NCBI RefSeq assembly: GCF_002776525.5
Contig: NC_045441.1
Coordinates: 69,817,467-69,881,466, forward strand
DNA: 64,000 nucleotides
Source: Piliocolobus tephrosceles
Taxonomy: Eukaryota > Chordata > Mammalia > Primates > Cercopithecidae
Direction of reading: 5' to 3'
This document shows positions 11,926 to 23,913 of the stretch, piece after piece. Each line of letters opens with the position of its first letter. The first letter of the stretch is position 1. The position numbers and the translations under genes are program-made. The notes beneath the pieces are model-generated. The model made no database searches. It saw only the letters and a list, made by a program, of their open reading frames with translations, and had not been told where the DNA came from.

Positions 11926-12667
11926 TGTGGCCATTACCGAAGCCCAGTTGCTCCTCCCTAGCTATCTGTCCTGATTTTATAATTCCTGTGAAAAAGAATA
12001 ATATTGCTCCCTCTAAGGTTACGTATCCACCCCTGGATCAATCAGCTATATCAGGGAGGCAAGACCTTGCTATACACACTGGAGATGCAGCCTTTGGAGA
12101 GACACAATAGAAGGCAGAAAACAAGATATTTCAAAAGTCAAAAGAAGCAGGGAAAGCTTAACCTTAGCTGAGACCACTGTGTTCACTAGAGTCAAGATGA
12201 TGGTGAGTAATGGGCATCTCTTTCTGAGGGGTAAAAAGATGTTTGTGTCTTCATATATGCAGCAGTCACTGGAGCTGCTGCCATAACCTGAACAGCTGAG
12301 AACCTCACTCTAGTCTTTGAACCCTAATGCAGTTGCAAAGAGTTCCTTGTATTTCTATACTTCTTATTTTTCCTTGAAATAGATCATCATCCCTGAGGTA
12401 GCTGAGCCTATTTCTTTTTCTTGTAAACCAAAGCATGCACACACACACATGCAGGCACACATACACACAATGCTTGGTGTTGGTTCAACATGTACTTTCC
12501 ATCTGTCCCTCCCAGGATCTGGTGAAACACACAGCCAGCTGAGGCTAAGGGACACGGCCTACCCAGTCTTATGGGATCACCCTTCACTTCAGTTGTTCAA
12601 TACTGTATCAGCACTAACTTCTTTATTCTACCAAAGTGTTTTGGAATTGTTACTTTGTTGAGTAGAA
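11926..12667. other. Unique non-coding stretch
   Basis: No gene or named repeat recognised; short CA-rich clusters lie around 12434-12470. Open frames here are under 75 codons. Confidence 0.45.
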
Positions 12668-13020
12668 TAATAACTATCTTTTATTGAGCACCCTTTCAGG
12701 CTTTGTCCTGAACAAGTATCCAAAATTTGCAGATACAGATATATACATATACAAACATACACATATATATACACACATATATTCAAATATGCACACATAT
12801 ATACATGTATACAAACATATGTTTGTATGCATATATATGAAATATATATATATTTAGTTCTAACAAGATTTTCATGAGAAAATATTATTATCAACAAAGA
12901 AAATTAGTCTTAATGAAGTTAGATAACGTGCGCAAAATAATATATTTTGAAAGTAGAACTGGAATACAAACCCAGGTCTGTAAAACACCAAAATCTTTTA
13001 CTTAATCACCATATTCTCCT
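12668..13020 (+). repeat. MIR SINE split by an AT/CA-rich microsatellite
   Basis: The left part 'ttttattgagcaccctttca' and the right part ('attattatcaacaaagaaaa', 'gaactggaatacaaacccag', 'tcttttacttaatcaccat') are the start and the 3' half of a MIR in sense orientation. Between them, about 12731-12855, lies a run of TATG, CATATA and TACACA units that is not part of MIR and most likely arose by expansion inside it. That run includes the perfect palindrome at 12809-12828. Confidence 0.7.
12731..12855. repeat. Imperfect TA/CA/TG microsatellite
   Basis: An alternating purine-pyrimidine tract mixing TA, CA and TG steps, embedded in a MIR. At 12809-12828 it contains the perfect 20-bp palindrome ATACAAACATATGTTTGTAT, which could extrude as a cruciform. 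Confidence 0.9.
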
Positions 13021-14420
13021 TTATACCCTACGCTCTCTGCCATCATCCCACCATCCATCACCTAGTAATAGTGGTGCGAGACTTTCATCATTTGATGCAC
13101 ATTATTTCTAGGCTACATGTTAGCTAAAATATAACTTCATAAGTGCAAATTTTACTCACACACCTACAGCAGAACCTGGCCAGATAGCAGGTTGTCAGTA
13201 AATGTGTTTTTAATAAGTGTTTTGTTTTAGAAGAGTTTTACATTTGTACAACATTTACAAACACAGTACAAAAGTTCCTGTCCACCCCTCACCTAGTTTG
13301 CCCTTTTGTGATTTCAAACAGATGGTAAAGTAAACTCAGAATGAAAGAGCACTCATTGTAATCATTTTCTGAACAAAGACACCGCACATGAGCCTGTAAC
13401 TGCAACCAACTCCCTGTAGGTCAGCCGGCAACATGCTGTCAGATCAGCCCAGCTGGAATGAACCCTGGGTGTCAAAGAATGTTCTGGGAATTTCCTGGAG
13501 CTTTGTGGATTTCAGACCTGACACTTCACTGGCTCTTACAACAGAGGGTAAGTGAGCAGAGTCTGCATTTTCCAGGCTAGCTCCTCAGAAGGTTGTGTCT
13601 CACTTAGATCATCAAAGCCATTGGCCAGATGTCCTGTCATGCCCTGTACTTTGTACAATGCCAAGTATACTGCAGATAGTTCCACAAGTGCTAAATAACA
13701 GTGTCTAACTTTCATGGGCTATTTGCTGTACAGTCATTCTTTATATTCATTCTATTAACTGTCATTGTCTCTGCTCTTGGTGAGAAAAAGTGTTACGGGT
13801 GACAAGATGGACATCTGTTCAAAAGACATGTTCAGAAATAGAACTCCTTGCTCCCAATCATGTCAAACTCTCACAGTATTTGACTGGAGCAAAGCATAAA
13901 AAAGTTTTAGCGGCTTGTCCTTTATGCTAGTTGCAAAATACAACCACCCCTCCACTTGCATCTTCTCTGAGATCCTATCTGCCTTTGAGGACTAACATGA
14001 CATAATTCTACTCAACTATAATAATGTAATGGTGAAGAGGAATTTTCTGCTTGGAAGAGACCATCTCATTTCAATATGCTGTGACATCTTTTGGAAACCA
14101 ATATCCTCTATAATGGAGAATGGCTGCAGATCAAGGGCAATCATTTCTGTGATTTATGAGCAGTGCAAGCAGATGGTTTTTTGAATATTTGGCCTTTTCC
14201 CAAAACCTCATGCAAGCTAAGCTGTTGTATCTTATTGCATGAAAAGTCTGCTTCCAGGTGAGGGGATGGGCTGACTCCGAATCTGCCTTTCTACTTGAAA
14301 CCAGGGGCAGAAGATACAGCTAACCTAAAGAAAGTCAAAGAAACTGGGTTTTGTTTTTTGAATTTTCTCTATAGTTAGCAGCAATCATAACTACAGACCA
14401 ACTTGTGACCACCAAAAAGG

Positions 14421-14451
<31 letters not shown>

Positions 14452-14948
14452 CAGCCAGATACCTGTTCTGGAAGGTGATGATGTCTCACTTTGCCATGGT
14501 TATTAGATTATCAATTTTCTCCCCCCAAGACCTGTGTGATTCACAGGGAACACTATTAGCCTGGCAAGAATTAATTACAGCCCTGACAAAGGTGACCTTC
14601 CAAACAAAAGCAAAAAAGCAAACCAGTCTTTTGTGTGAGGCACCTGAATGATTAGGAGGTTTGGCTAGGATTCTTAACAGGATCTTGAGAATTGCTATCT
14701 GATTAAAAAGGAGCATGTTGGATTGTTTTAAGCAGAGGCCAGAGGGTGTGGGACTTTAGCCTAAGCCATGACAGGAAATATTAATTATCTGCTGTATTCA
14801 ATATATAAGATTTGAAGGCTTCTATTTCAATTCTGTTAATCTCATCACAGGTCATAAAAAAATGGGAATTTTGAGAACCAAAAACTGACAATGGAGAAAG
14901 AAACATCATTTCATTTCAGCATCAGAAGACTTGGGGATGTTGCACATT
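13021..14948. other. Unique non-coding stretch with a 29-A run
   Basis: No gene or named repeat recognised. A pure A run occupies 14421-14449, but no recognisable retrotransposon body precedes it. A good-looking splice donor (AGGGTAAGTGAG) lies near 13545-13556, with no support for a surrounding exon. Confidence 0.45.
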
Positions 14949-15298
14949 GTCTTAGTCTGTTTGGGCTGCTATAACCAAATAATAGAAACTGGGTGGTTTA
15001 TAAACAACGGAAAGTAATTTCTCACAGTTCTGGGAGCTGGAAAGTCCAAGATCAAGGCATCAGTAGATTTGGTGTCTAGTGAGCGCTCGCTTTTAGTTCA
15101 TAGATGGTGCCTTCTTGCTGTGTCCTCACATTGTAGAAGGGACAAGGCAGGTCCCCGGAGCCTCTATTATAAAGACACTAGTCCCATTCTAATGATCTAA
15201 TCACCTTCCCAAACCCCACCTCCTAATAGCATCTCATTGCTGATTACGTTACAACACATGAATTTTGGAGAGGCAGAAACATTCAGACTGTAGCACAC
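14949..15298 (-). mobile_element. MLT1-type MaLR solo LTR
   Basis: Starts TGTCTTAGTCTGTTTGGGCT and ends near 'cagactgtagcacaca'. Between are 'aaactgggtggtttataaac', 'ctcacagttctgggagctgg', 'gctgtgtcctcacattg' and 'ccacctcctaatagcat', the antisense text of an MLT1-group LTR. No internal retroviral sequence is adjacent, so this is a solo LTR. Confidence 0.8.
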
Positions 15299-15954
15299 AT
15301 AGAAGTGAAGGAAGCCAGTCAGAGCCACCTGAAACAGGACCCACAAAAAGTGACTTTATCTACAGTCAGTCTATCCAACACTGTGTCCCTAGCTTGAGAT
15401 TCTATCTGTTACTCTTCCTTTTCCAGGATATTAATATTGGGAAAATGTATGAAGTCACCAAAATGAGTCTTTAAGAATCCCACATCCTTCCCTGTAGCAG
15501 TGAAACCCTCCCTCTCCTCAGTTTCTCAGTGCCCAACAGCACAGCAATCCTTTCCTATACAAAACTGTGCATTCAGGAAAGGTTTTGCTACCTGTAACAA
15601 ACCTCGAAATAAACCTACATCAATTTTTACTGCAAAGGTTTTATTTTGGGGCTGAAATGGAAAGCTTTGGCACATGTTAAAAGGATTTCAAGGATAAACA
15701 GTAAGTTTTCTCTGTTTTTTTGTTTTTTGCAATGCTACCAACTTGTCACAGTGGCAAGCTTCCTTCCTATGATTAATTTTGCTCCCAGAAAGTATCCAAT
15801 GTCCCAGAAATGAAGAATTAGGCAGATCTGTCTGTCTCTACCAGTGTATTCTAAGACCATACTTGGTTCAGCTCATAGGTTTCCCTGGAAACATGTACTT
15901 GCACTGGTCTGTCCATTTTCACAGCTCTGGGTGACAAAGGGTACAATTCTTTTT

Positions 15955-16278
15955 AAGAATGTAGCCCTGGCTGGGAGCAGTGGCTCACACCTCTATCCCA
16001 GCACTTGGGGAGGCGGAGGTGGGCAGATCACCTGAGGTCAGGAGTTTGAGACTAGTCTGGCCAACATGGAGAAACCCCATCTCTACTAAAAATACAAAAA
16101 AGTTAGCCAGGCGTGGTGGCAGGCGCCTGTAATCCCAGCTACTCAGGAGGCTGAGACAGAAGAATCGCTTGAACCCGGGAGGCAGAGGTTGCAGTGAGCC
16201 CAGATCGCCCCATTGTACTCCAGCCTGGGCAACAAAGAATGAAACTCCGTCTAAAAAAAAAAAAAAAGAATGTAGCCC
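15955..16278 (+). mobile_element. AluS with 13-bp target-site duplication
   Basis: Full-length Alu (15968-16265) beginning GGCTGGGAGCAGTGGCTCAC with the AluS trait 'cagatcacctgaggtcagg'. It is flanked by AAGAATGTAGCCC at 15955-15967 and 16266-16278, an exact 13-base target duplication. Its short A tail has an otherwise pure run. Older than the AluY copies in the window, judging by substitutions at CpG sites. Confidence 0.95.
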
Positions 16279-16360
16279 GGAGCATCCTTAGGAAGTCTTA
16301 CAATTTTCAGTTCTATTAATATTCTTCTTATTCCACAAGTTCTGTTTTTATTCATCCCCT

Positions 16361-16480
16361 TATTTGATCATTCACATACCCATTTAACAAAAGTTTATTG
16401 ATTGCCTGTCCTAGACTAATGACACAGTCCTGGGCTTACAGCTCTGAAAAGGGCAAAGTTTATGTTCTCATATATACCTT
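16361..16480 (-). repeat. L2 3'-end fragment
   Basis: 'aaaagtttattgattgcctg' followed by 'tcctgggcttacagctctga' and 'gggcaaagtttatgttctca' matches the reverse complement of the L2 LINE 3' end. Heavily diverged and short. Confidence 0.5.
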
Positions 16481-16734
16481 TAATTATCTGCTTGACTTCA
16501 TGTTATTTGATTATACTGTTAATCATTCCTTGAGCTACTTCATTGTTTTTGAAGAAGCAAAGTATCTCTAACCATTTTACATTAAATACCAACACAAGCC
16601 AGCTTCTCATAAACCATTAAGTAAAAGAGATATTCAAGTCCATTATTAAGAAAAACAATAGCAAGGAAAATACTAAGAAAATTAATGGCATATTATTAAA
16701 GCTGTAATGAGATACAAATTCATAATTTGGTGTT

Positions 16735-19578
16735 GGTCACTGTTTCTTATTTTAGCCATTCTGATAGGTGTATACCGACATTTTAATTTGATTTTCCTAA
16801 TGATTATGATGTTGGAAATCTTTTCACATGTTTATTTGTCATCCGTTTTTCTCTTATTTTAGCCATTCTGATAGGTGTATACTGATATTTTAATTTGATT
16901 TTCCTAATGATTATAGATTATGAAAAGATGTTGGAAATCTTTTCACATATTTGTTTGTCATCCATTTTTCTCATTCAGTAAAATATCTCTTCTTGACATT
17001 TGCCCGTTTTCTTGTTTTTGTTTTACTGTTTTGAGTTTTTTTGCATATTCCAGACACTAATCCTTCATCAGACATGTAGTTTGCAAATATTTTCTCCTAG
17101 TCAGTATCTTATCTTGTTATCCACTTAAAAGGGTTTTTCACAGAGAAAAGGGTTTTTTAATTTTTTTTTTTTTTATTTTATGAAGCTCAATTTATCAATT
17201 TTCCTTTTCTGGATCATACTTTTGGTGTCAAGTTTAACCCTAGATCTCAAAGATTTTCTCCTATTTTTTTCCCAAAATTTTATAGTTTCACATTTAAGTC
17301 CATGTTCCAATTTGACTTAATTTTTATATGAAGTATGAGACTTATGTCAGTTTTTGTCTATAGATGTCCACTTGCTCCAATATAGTTTGTTGAAAATGCT
17401 AGCTTTCATCAAATTGCTTTTGCATCTTTGAAAAAAAATCAATCAGGCATAATTTTGGGGACCTGCTTCTGGGTTTTCTATTCTGTCCACTGATCTATGT
17501 GTCTACCCTTCTGCCAATAACACAGTCTCAGTTACTGTAGAAATTAAGTAGACTGGTTCCTCCCAATTTGTTCTTTTTCAAATAGTTTTAGCTACTCTAG
17601 TTTCTTTGACTTTCCATTTAAATATTAGAATAATCTTCTGTATATATACACAAAAAATATTTCCGGAACTATAGGAATTGCACTCAGCCTGTGTATCAAT
17701 TTTTGGAGAATTGACATCTTTACTATGTTGATTCTTCCAATCTATGAATATGGTATGTCTTTCCAGCTATTTAGATCTTCTTTGCTTTCTTTCATCAGTA
17801 TTTGTAGTTTCTGTCTCCAAGTCCTATTTATGTTTTGATATATTTACACCTCAGTATTTCTTTCTCTTTTGTGGAGCAAATTTAAATGGTATTTTATATT
17901 TAATTGTGGCTTTTCTACATGTTTATTGCTGATGTATAGAAATAAAATAGATTTTTGTATGCCTATCTTGAATCTTGCAACTTTGCTGAACTTACTTATT
18001 CATTCCAGGAATTTTTGTATAGATTCCTTGGAATGTATACATGAACAATTATAACATCTGAAAGTAGGACAGTTTTTTTTTCTTCCTTTCCAACCAATAT
18101 GCCTTTTAGTTCCCTTTCTTGTCTTGTACTGACTAGAACTTCTAGCACTAAGTTGAGTAGTAAGAGCAGACACGCTTACCTTGTTGCCAATCTTAGGGAA
18201 AAACATTTAATCTTTCACTATTAAATAAAATATTAACTGTGGAGTTTCTGTAGATGATCTTTAACAGACTGAGAACACTCCCCTTTATTTCTATTTGTTC
18301 TGAAAGTCTTTGTGATGAATGGGTGAATGTCCAGTGCTTTTTTCTGCATTGCTTGTTATGAACATAACAATTTTTTCTCTACCACGCTAAAATGGTAGGT
18401 TGCATTAATTTATTTTCCAGTATTGAGCTAGACTTGCCTTCTTTGAACAAATCCCATTTGTTCATGGTGTCTAATTCTTTTTAGCTGAATTATATTTGAT
18501 AGTGTTTTACTGAGGATTTTTACATCCATGTTTATGAGGGATATTGGCCTATAGTTAGCTTTTTTGTACTTTAATTTTTTGGTATCAGAGTAATACTAGC
18601 ATCATAAAATGAACTGAGAAGCATTTTCTTCTCTTCTAATTTCTGGATGACTTGGTGTACAGTTAATGTTAATTCTTTTTTTACATGTTTGCTAGAATTC
18701 GCAAGAAAAACCATCTGGGCTCGGATATTACTATTTTGGGAGTTTTTAAGTAATAAGATCAATTTTTTTAATAGTTACAGGGCTATTTGAATTATCTGTT
18801 TTATATTGGGTGAGTTGTAGTAATCTGTGGTTTTTGAAGATTTGGCCCATTCATCAAAGGTATCAAATTTATGTGTGAAATCATTTCTTGTGGCCTCTGC
18901 TAACGTATGAGGAGAGTGAGTGGTCTTTCCACAAAAGGGAAGTCAGGAAAGTCCTGACACTCCTCTAGGCCACTATCCAGGAGAGACAGAGGTGCCTGAT
19001 TACTGCCAGGTAAGACTGGGAGTTCAAGATCCCCTAACTGCCTGGTAGGTATGAAAGTCTTGGCTCCCTACTTATCCTTCCCTAACATGACCCTGAGAGG
19101 GGAGATGATGCACCTTGTCACATTCTGGTGAGGATAGAAGTCCAGATTCACATTTAATCCTTGCTATTGTGGATAAGGGTTGGGATCACAACATTTCTGT
19201 GGTGTTTGGCTACAGTGCTTTTTATTGATCTAAGAGAGCTTTTAGGGTTCTACTGTTGTTGTTTTGTCTGTCTGGGCTGCCCATTTCTTGGTCCTTTGGC
19301 TAGAGGAAAGTGGCTTTTATTGAGACTTTTGAAAATGTGTGCCTTTTGGTTTTTCTGGGCTGCCAACTTCTTCAGCTCCAAGTCTGGGGTATATTAGGCA
19401 AAAAGAAAATCCAAGGAACTTACTACTCCATTATTTCTTGGGTCTCAAGATCTCCAGTAAGTCCACCTTCTTCTCTTCACCTTTCAGAGTCTCCTTATGC
19501 TTGTTTTATATGTAAGTCTGGGGTTTTAGTTGTAGTTAGTGGGAAGAGTAAAGAACAATACTTCTAATCCATCTTCCC
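16735..19578 (-). mobile_element. L1M element: late ORF2 joined to 5'UTR
   Basis: Antisense mammalian-wide L1. Segment 16735-18880 is ORF2, running from 'attttagccattctgatagg' through 'gattttctattctgtccac' to 'ttcatcaaaggtatcaaa'. Segment about 18885-19578 is antisense 5'UTR of an old L1M: its reverse complement begins 'gggaagatggattagaagta' and contains 'actctgaaaggtgaagagaa'. ORF1 and the first half of ORF2 are missing between the two. Either one element lost about half its interior or two fragments abut. All frames are broken. Confidence 0.8.
16746..16972. repeat. Tandem duplication inside L1M ORF2
   Basis: Unit 1 (16746-16852, 107 bp) and unit 2 (16853-16972, 120 bp) both begin CTTATTTTAGCCATTCTGAT and end with TTGTCATCC(G/A)TTTTTCT. 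Unit 2 has 13-14 extra bases containing 'gattatgaaaag'. L1 consensus has a single copy, so this is a post-insertion tandem duplication. Confidence 0.95.
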
Positions 19579-20805
19579 AAGAGCAGAATTTCTGAGTATC
19601 TTTAAAAACAAAAATAAAAACAGTTATTACAGTGTATTTTTTTATAAATTGTAATACGTGGAGTATATAAATTTTATAGCCCATAGAAATCTATCAATAG
19701 ATAGTAAATACAAAGCTTCTCTGATTCCTTTACATAAGAATGATAATATATGACTAAACAGAGAATTTCTGGTTAATCTCAAATTATTTTTACTTACTTC
19801 AAAATTCTATAAATATTGCTCCACTAGCATCTAATGTTCAACATTATGGAGAAAAAGATTGAGACCAGCCTGATCTCTCTACTTTGTCTTTCTAGATGCT
19901 CAGAGGATTCTTTGTTTACTATTGAAATTCCAAAATTTCTGTAGGTATGTTTAGGTGTAGTTTTCCTGTTGACCAGTTTGTCTCATGTGCTGTCTTAGGA
20001 TGTTATTCATCTCAGGAAAGTTTTCTACTATTAGTTCCTGATGCTTGCTCTGTTCTATTTGTTCTCTCCTCTAGACCAGTTTTCTGTAGGCTGAACTTCT
20101 GTTCTTTGCCTTTTGTTTCTGTCCTCTTCTTTCTGTTAATTTCTTTTATTTGTTATTGTGCTATGAATTCCAGGAGAATTGTTGAAAATATCTTCCAAGT
20201 TATTGGTTACATCTCTAAAGAGATGATTCTTATCAGTAACTGCTTCCAATGCAGACTTTAATTTCCTCATTTTAATTCCTTTACAATGTAAATTTTTCTT
20301 GCCGATTCACTTTGTACTTACAACTATGTAGAAAACAACTTTTGACTTTTTTAATGTCACCTTTCTTCCCTTATTTCAGGGATTCTGATGTTGTTTTGAA
20401 GTTGAGTGCACAATTAAGATGTAATTACCTTCCCTCTAGTAAATCTTTTCCAACTGAATAATGTGTGGACGGAAAAACAATTAAATATGACAAAAACAAA
20501 TGTAATGAAAAGCAAATCTCCCTCTTACCCCCAAATATGCAACCATTTTCTGTAATCAAACATTGTTAATAGTTACTTATTTCCTTCCAGAAACATTTTA
20601 TTTATACTCGAGCATGTAAATGTATGTTCATCTGTGCTGTTTTTAATATAAATGGTACAATAGAGGCCTTGATTTTTTAAAAATATCTTAAAGATAATTT
20701 TATATATGTAATATTCCATACATTCTACTAACAACATAGAATTCTGCTAAATGAATTCACAATAATACATTTTTCTACTATCTCATGAGAGAAACTTAAG
20801 TTGTT
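19579..20805. other. AT-rich stretch, unassigned
   Basis: No gene recognised. 19890-20400 has T-rich text resembling an antisense LINE, but I could not match it to a family with confidence. Longest open frame is 104 codons, without recognisable similarity. Confidence 0.4.
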
Positions 20806-21117
20806 ACAAGTACTTTTTTTTTTTGAGACAGAGTCTTGCTCTGTCGCCCGGGCTGGAGTGCAGTGGCCGGATCTCAGCTCACTGCAAGCTCCGCCTCCCG
20901 GGTTCACGCCATTCTCCTGCCTCAGCCTCCCGAGTAGCTGGGACTACAGGCGCCCGCCACCTCGCCCGGCTAGTTTTTTGTATTTTTCAGTAGAGACGGG
21001 GTTTCACCATGTTAGCCAGGATGGTCTCAAACTCCTGACCTTGTGATCCGCCCTTCTCGGCCTCCCAAAGTGCTGGGATTACAGGCTTGAGCCACCGCGC
21101 CCGGCCCACAAGTACTT
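20806..21117 (-). mobile_element. AluY, Old World monkey type, with TSD
   Basis: Antisense full-length Alu (about 20816-21106). On the plus strand it shows GTGGCCGGATCTCAGCTC and GGCTTGAGCCACCGCGCCC, the complement of cercopithecoid AluY changes. ACAAGTACTT stands at 20806-20815 and again at 21108-21117, an exact 10-base target duplication. Intact CpGs support a young age. Confidence 0.95.
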
Positions 21118-21288
21118 AACCATAGGGAATTTTTGAAAAGCATGGTGTTCTTTTATTCTTTAGTTATGTTTAGGGGTGGGTGGGTCATAGACATTTGTTT
21201 TTTGTTTTCTATTTTTCTTCAATTTACTTTTCTTTTTAATCTTATTTGAATATCATCTTTGAATAATAGGAGATAGATCCAGACTTTG

Positions 21289-21408
21289 TGCTGACCTTAC
21301 AATAGAATGACTTAATTATCCCTGTTTCCTCTCATCCCATCCACATTATGCTGACCTGACAATACAGTGACTTAATTATCCTTGTTTCCTCTCATCCCAT
21401 CCACATTT
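21289..21408. repeat. 60-bp tandem duplication
   Basis: Two head-to-tail 60-bp units (21289-21348 and 21349-21408), each with TGCTGACC(T/-), 'gacttaattatcc' and 'gtttcctctcatcccatcca'. They differ at only a few positions. Not part of a repeat family I recognise. Confidence 0.95.
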
Positions 21409-22439
21409 TTACACTTAGTGTCTTCCTTCCAAACAAAACCAAGGTCCTGATCACCTTTATAGACAATTGATAAAGTCTGAAGAAATTCAAAATGTTAACA
21501 ATATTTATCTCTGAGTAGTTGAATCAAGGGAGATTTTCACTTTTATGTTGATGCCTGTTATATTGCTTAAATCCTGTAATTGAAAAGGTTTTAATGTTTA
21601 AGAAAAAAATGCAATGGAAAATTAAAATATAGGATTACCAGTTCAACAACCCAAAATATGGGAGTAGTAGGCCACTAAAGCTGAATGTTACTCAAAAGAG
21701 GAACTTCATCTCTACGCCATTTTTCTAAGTGTGTTGAAGCCATTCCACTGGTGACAAGCTTTCAGTTGGTCCTGGCCCCATAACAGGAATAGCGGACACT
21801 ACTTTAGATGTCAACCCATAAAAGTTCTCCCTTATTCACTGCTAACAAAACCCCAATTTTCTTTGGGCAGTAAATTAAGCCACAATCAAAAGATTTAATA
21901 GGTAAAAGCTCAGCAAAAGATTTGAGCTGGGTCCGAAAATCAGCAACAACAGAAAACTAAAATCTACTCCAGGTCTGAAAGAAAAGAGAGATGAGCAGTT
22001 ATTCAATCTAAGGCAGATCTATAACTACAGGAAAAAGGCCTCCTAGCAGGAGCTGTGGCCTTCGGGAGAGAGAGAATGATATTACCAAACCCAAAGAGGG
22101 GTGGAGTCATGGAAGCCGGTTCACCCAATAGGAGTGGCAGCCCAGAGGAACAAACTGTGGCAATGCAGGAAGGACAGAAGATAGGGGAAACAAATGCTCT
22201 CAACCATTCTATTCTCCTGCCTTCAGATTTCTTACCATTTCTTCTGGTACCAAAGACTCAATGAGAAGCCAGATGGAAAGGGAGTTCAGGTGATCTATGC
22301 TACAGAGGTCAGCTCCCTGAGGTATGAAGCAGGTTGAGAAGGACAGGGAGATATACATTTTCAGTGTCCTGTCTCACATCCTCTTGGCTCACCATTTTGT
22401 TCTGACTATTGCTTTAGCAACCAGCCGAAGCAATAGAAC
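21409..22439. other. Unique non-coding stretch
   Basis: No gene or named repeat recognised. Open frames are under 70 codons. Confidence 0.4.
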
Positions 22440-22990
22440 CTTAATTTAGCTGCACAAATGTTTCTTGTGCTTCAGGAATTCTTTGTCTCCACTGCATGAG
22501 ATACCTACACAAGACTAGCCTGCTTACTCATTCTGCATCATACTCCGACTGTACATCCAAGGAAGTTAGCAGCCCCAGGGGCAAGCCTTGACCAACTGGA
22601 GTTGGAATCAACTAGATAAATATACCCTTTTCCCATGTCTTGAGCAAACAAGTCTGAAGGAGAATCTATACCATTCTTCAGAGGGTTTTCAACTAAACTG
22701 AACCCCAGTTGCCCATAGTAGTAACTAACATTCAGTATTAATAACTCCACTCTTGGATTATCTTTATATATTCTCCATTTCACTAGTCCTAATACTCAAG
22801 GTTTAATTTGTATCAAATAGAGAAGAGGCTTCCAATACCAGCCATTGAATCCCACGACAGAATGCCGTAGCTTTTCCTGAAGCAAAATAACACACTATCA
22901 ACATCACCGTTCAATCCTCCGACTCCTGTTCCCTGAGGTCACTTCCTCAAATAAGCTATCTATCTGCATCTATTCCTTTTCTCCAGCTCT
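22440..22990 (+). repeat. Possible LTR-like ancient repeat, unassigned
   Basis: Text such as 'aaggaagttagcagccccag' and 'ctgaggtcacttcctc' has the feel of an old ERV LTR, but I cannot name it. The part 22797-22912 recurs at 24570-24685 in the same orientation. A dispersed family or a local duplication would both explain this. Confidence 0.35.
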
Positions 22991-23130
22991 TCTTTTGGGG
23001 GAAACCCATGATAAAATAGGCAGAAAACAGGTAGCTCTAGAGTAGCAAAAGGAAAGTAAGCAATCCAGGTGTCCATCCTTCTCCCAAGCAATGCAAGAGT
23101 AAATAACTCCATTCCAAAATTCAAGTGTAA

Positions 23131-23252
23131 ACTAGGCATGGTGGTGCAGACCTGTAATCCCAACTACTTGGGAGGTTTAGGTAAGAGGATTGCAGGAGCC
23201 CAAAGTTCATACATATGCCCGAGGAACATACACAGATCCCATCTCAAAAATA
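23131..23252 (+). repeat. Alu monomer-like SINE (FAM/FLAM type)
   Basis: 'aactaggcatggtggtgcag', 'cctgtaatcccaactacttg' and 'cagatcccatctcaaaaa' give a single Alu/7SL-related arm of about 120 bp without a second arm. Highly diverged, so either an old free monomer or a remnant of an Alu right arm. Confidence 0.6.
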
Positions 23253-23706
23253 TAAATTTTTAAATCTAGATACAAATTCTTATTAATCTACAATAATGGC
23301 TTAGTAGTGGTTGTGTGACCAGTTTTGGCCAATGTCAAAAGATAGAAGTATGCTGTCATGGTTTACAGCATAAGAGCAACTATAGCACAAGGGTAGTTAC
23401 AAACAGGTAGTCTAAAATGTGAAGCTGTGGCTGGAAAAAAAAAAACTAACTCTAAGGCTCAAGGCTGTATACACACTATCAATCCAATATTATCATCTAC
23501 CAAACCCAAACTGCTGGTGCCACAGTCACAGATCTATCTTGAGAAAGGGAGAAAAGAGAAAGTGAAGCTTGTGGTTGCCACAAATGTCTAGCCAGCGTCC
23601 AAGGGATGGGAAAATCTTAGGATTGTTTCTCAAATATGTATTTTGATTCTCCCTTGGTTTAGAGGATGTGCACAGCCAGCTCTGACTCCACAGGATAGAG
23701 TTAATG

Positions 23707-23913
23707 ATATAAAGGAGAGGTACGCAAACGTTTTCTGGAAAGGAACAGATAGTAAATATTTCAGGCTTTAAAGTCCATATAGTCTCTTAAAAGCAGGCAC
23801 AGAAAACACATAAACAAATGAGCATGACTATGCCCCAGTAAAACTTTATTTACAAAACAAGTGGCAGACCTGATTTGGCCTGCAAGGTGTAATTTGCTGA
23901 CCCTGGTGTAAAC
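23707..23913 (+). mobile_element. hAT-Charlie non-autonomous element
   Basis: The body 23715-23905 starts with GAGAGGTACGCAAAC and ends 'tttgctgaccctg', which are inverted matches of each other. Internal text 'agatagtaaatatttcaggc' and 'taaaactttatttacaaaac' is typical of MER-type hAT-Charlie elements. The flanking 8-mers ATATAAAG and GTGTAAAC agree at 5 of 8, compatible with a worn target duplication. Confidence 0.75.

Noticed and set aside
14421..14449. A-tail of a processed pseudogene
   Set aside because: No recognisable cDNA body and no matching target duplication on either side.
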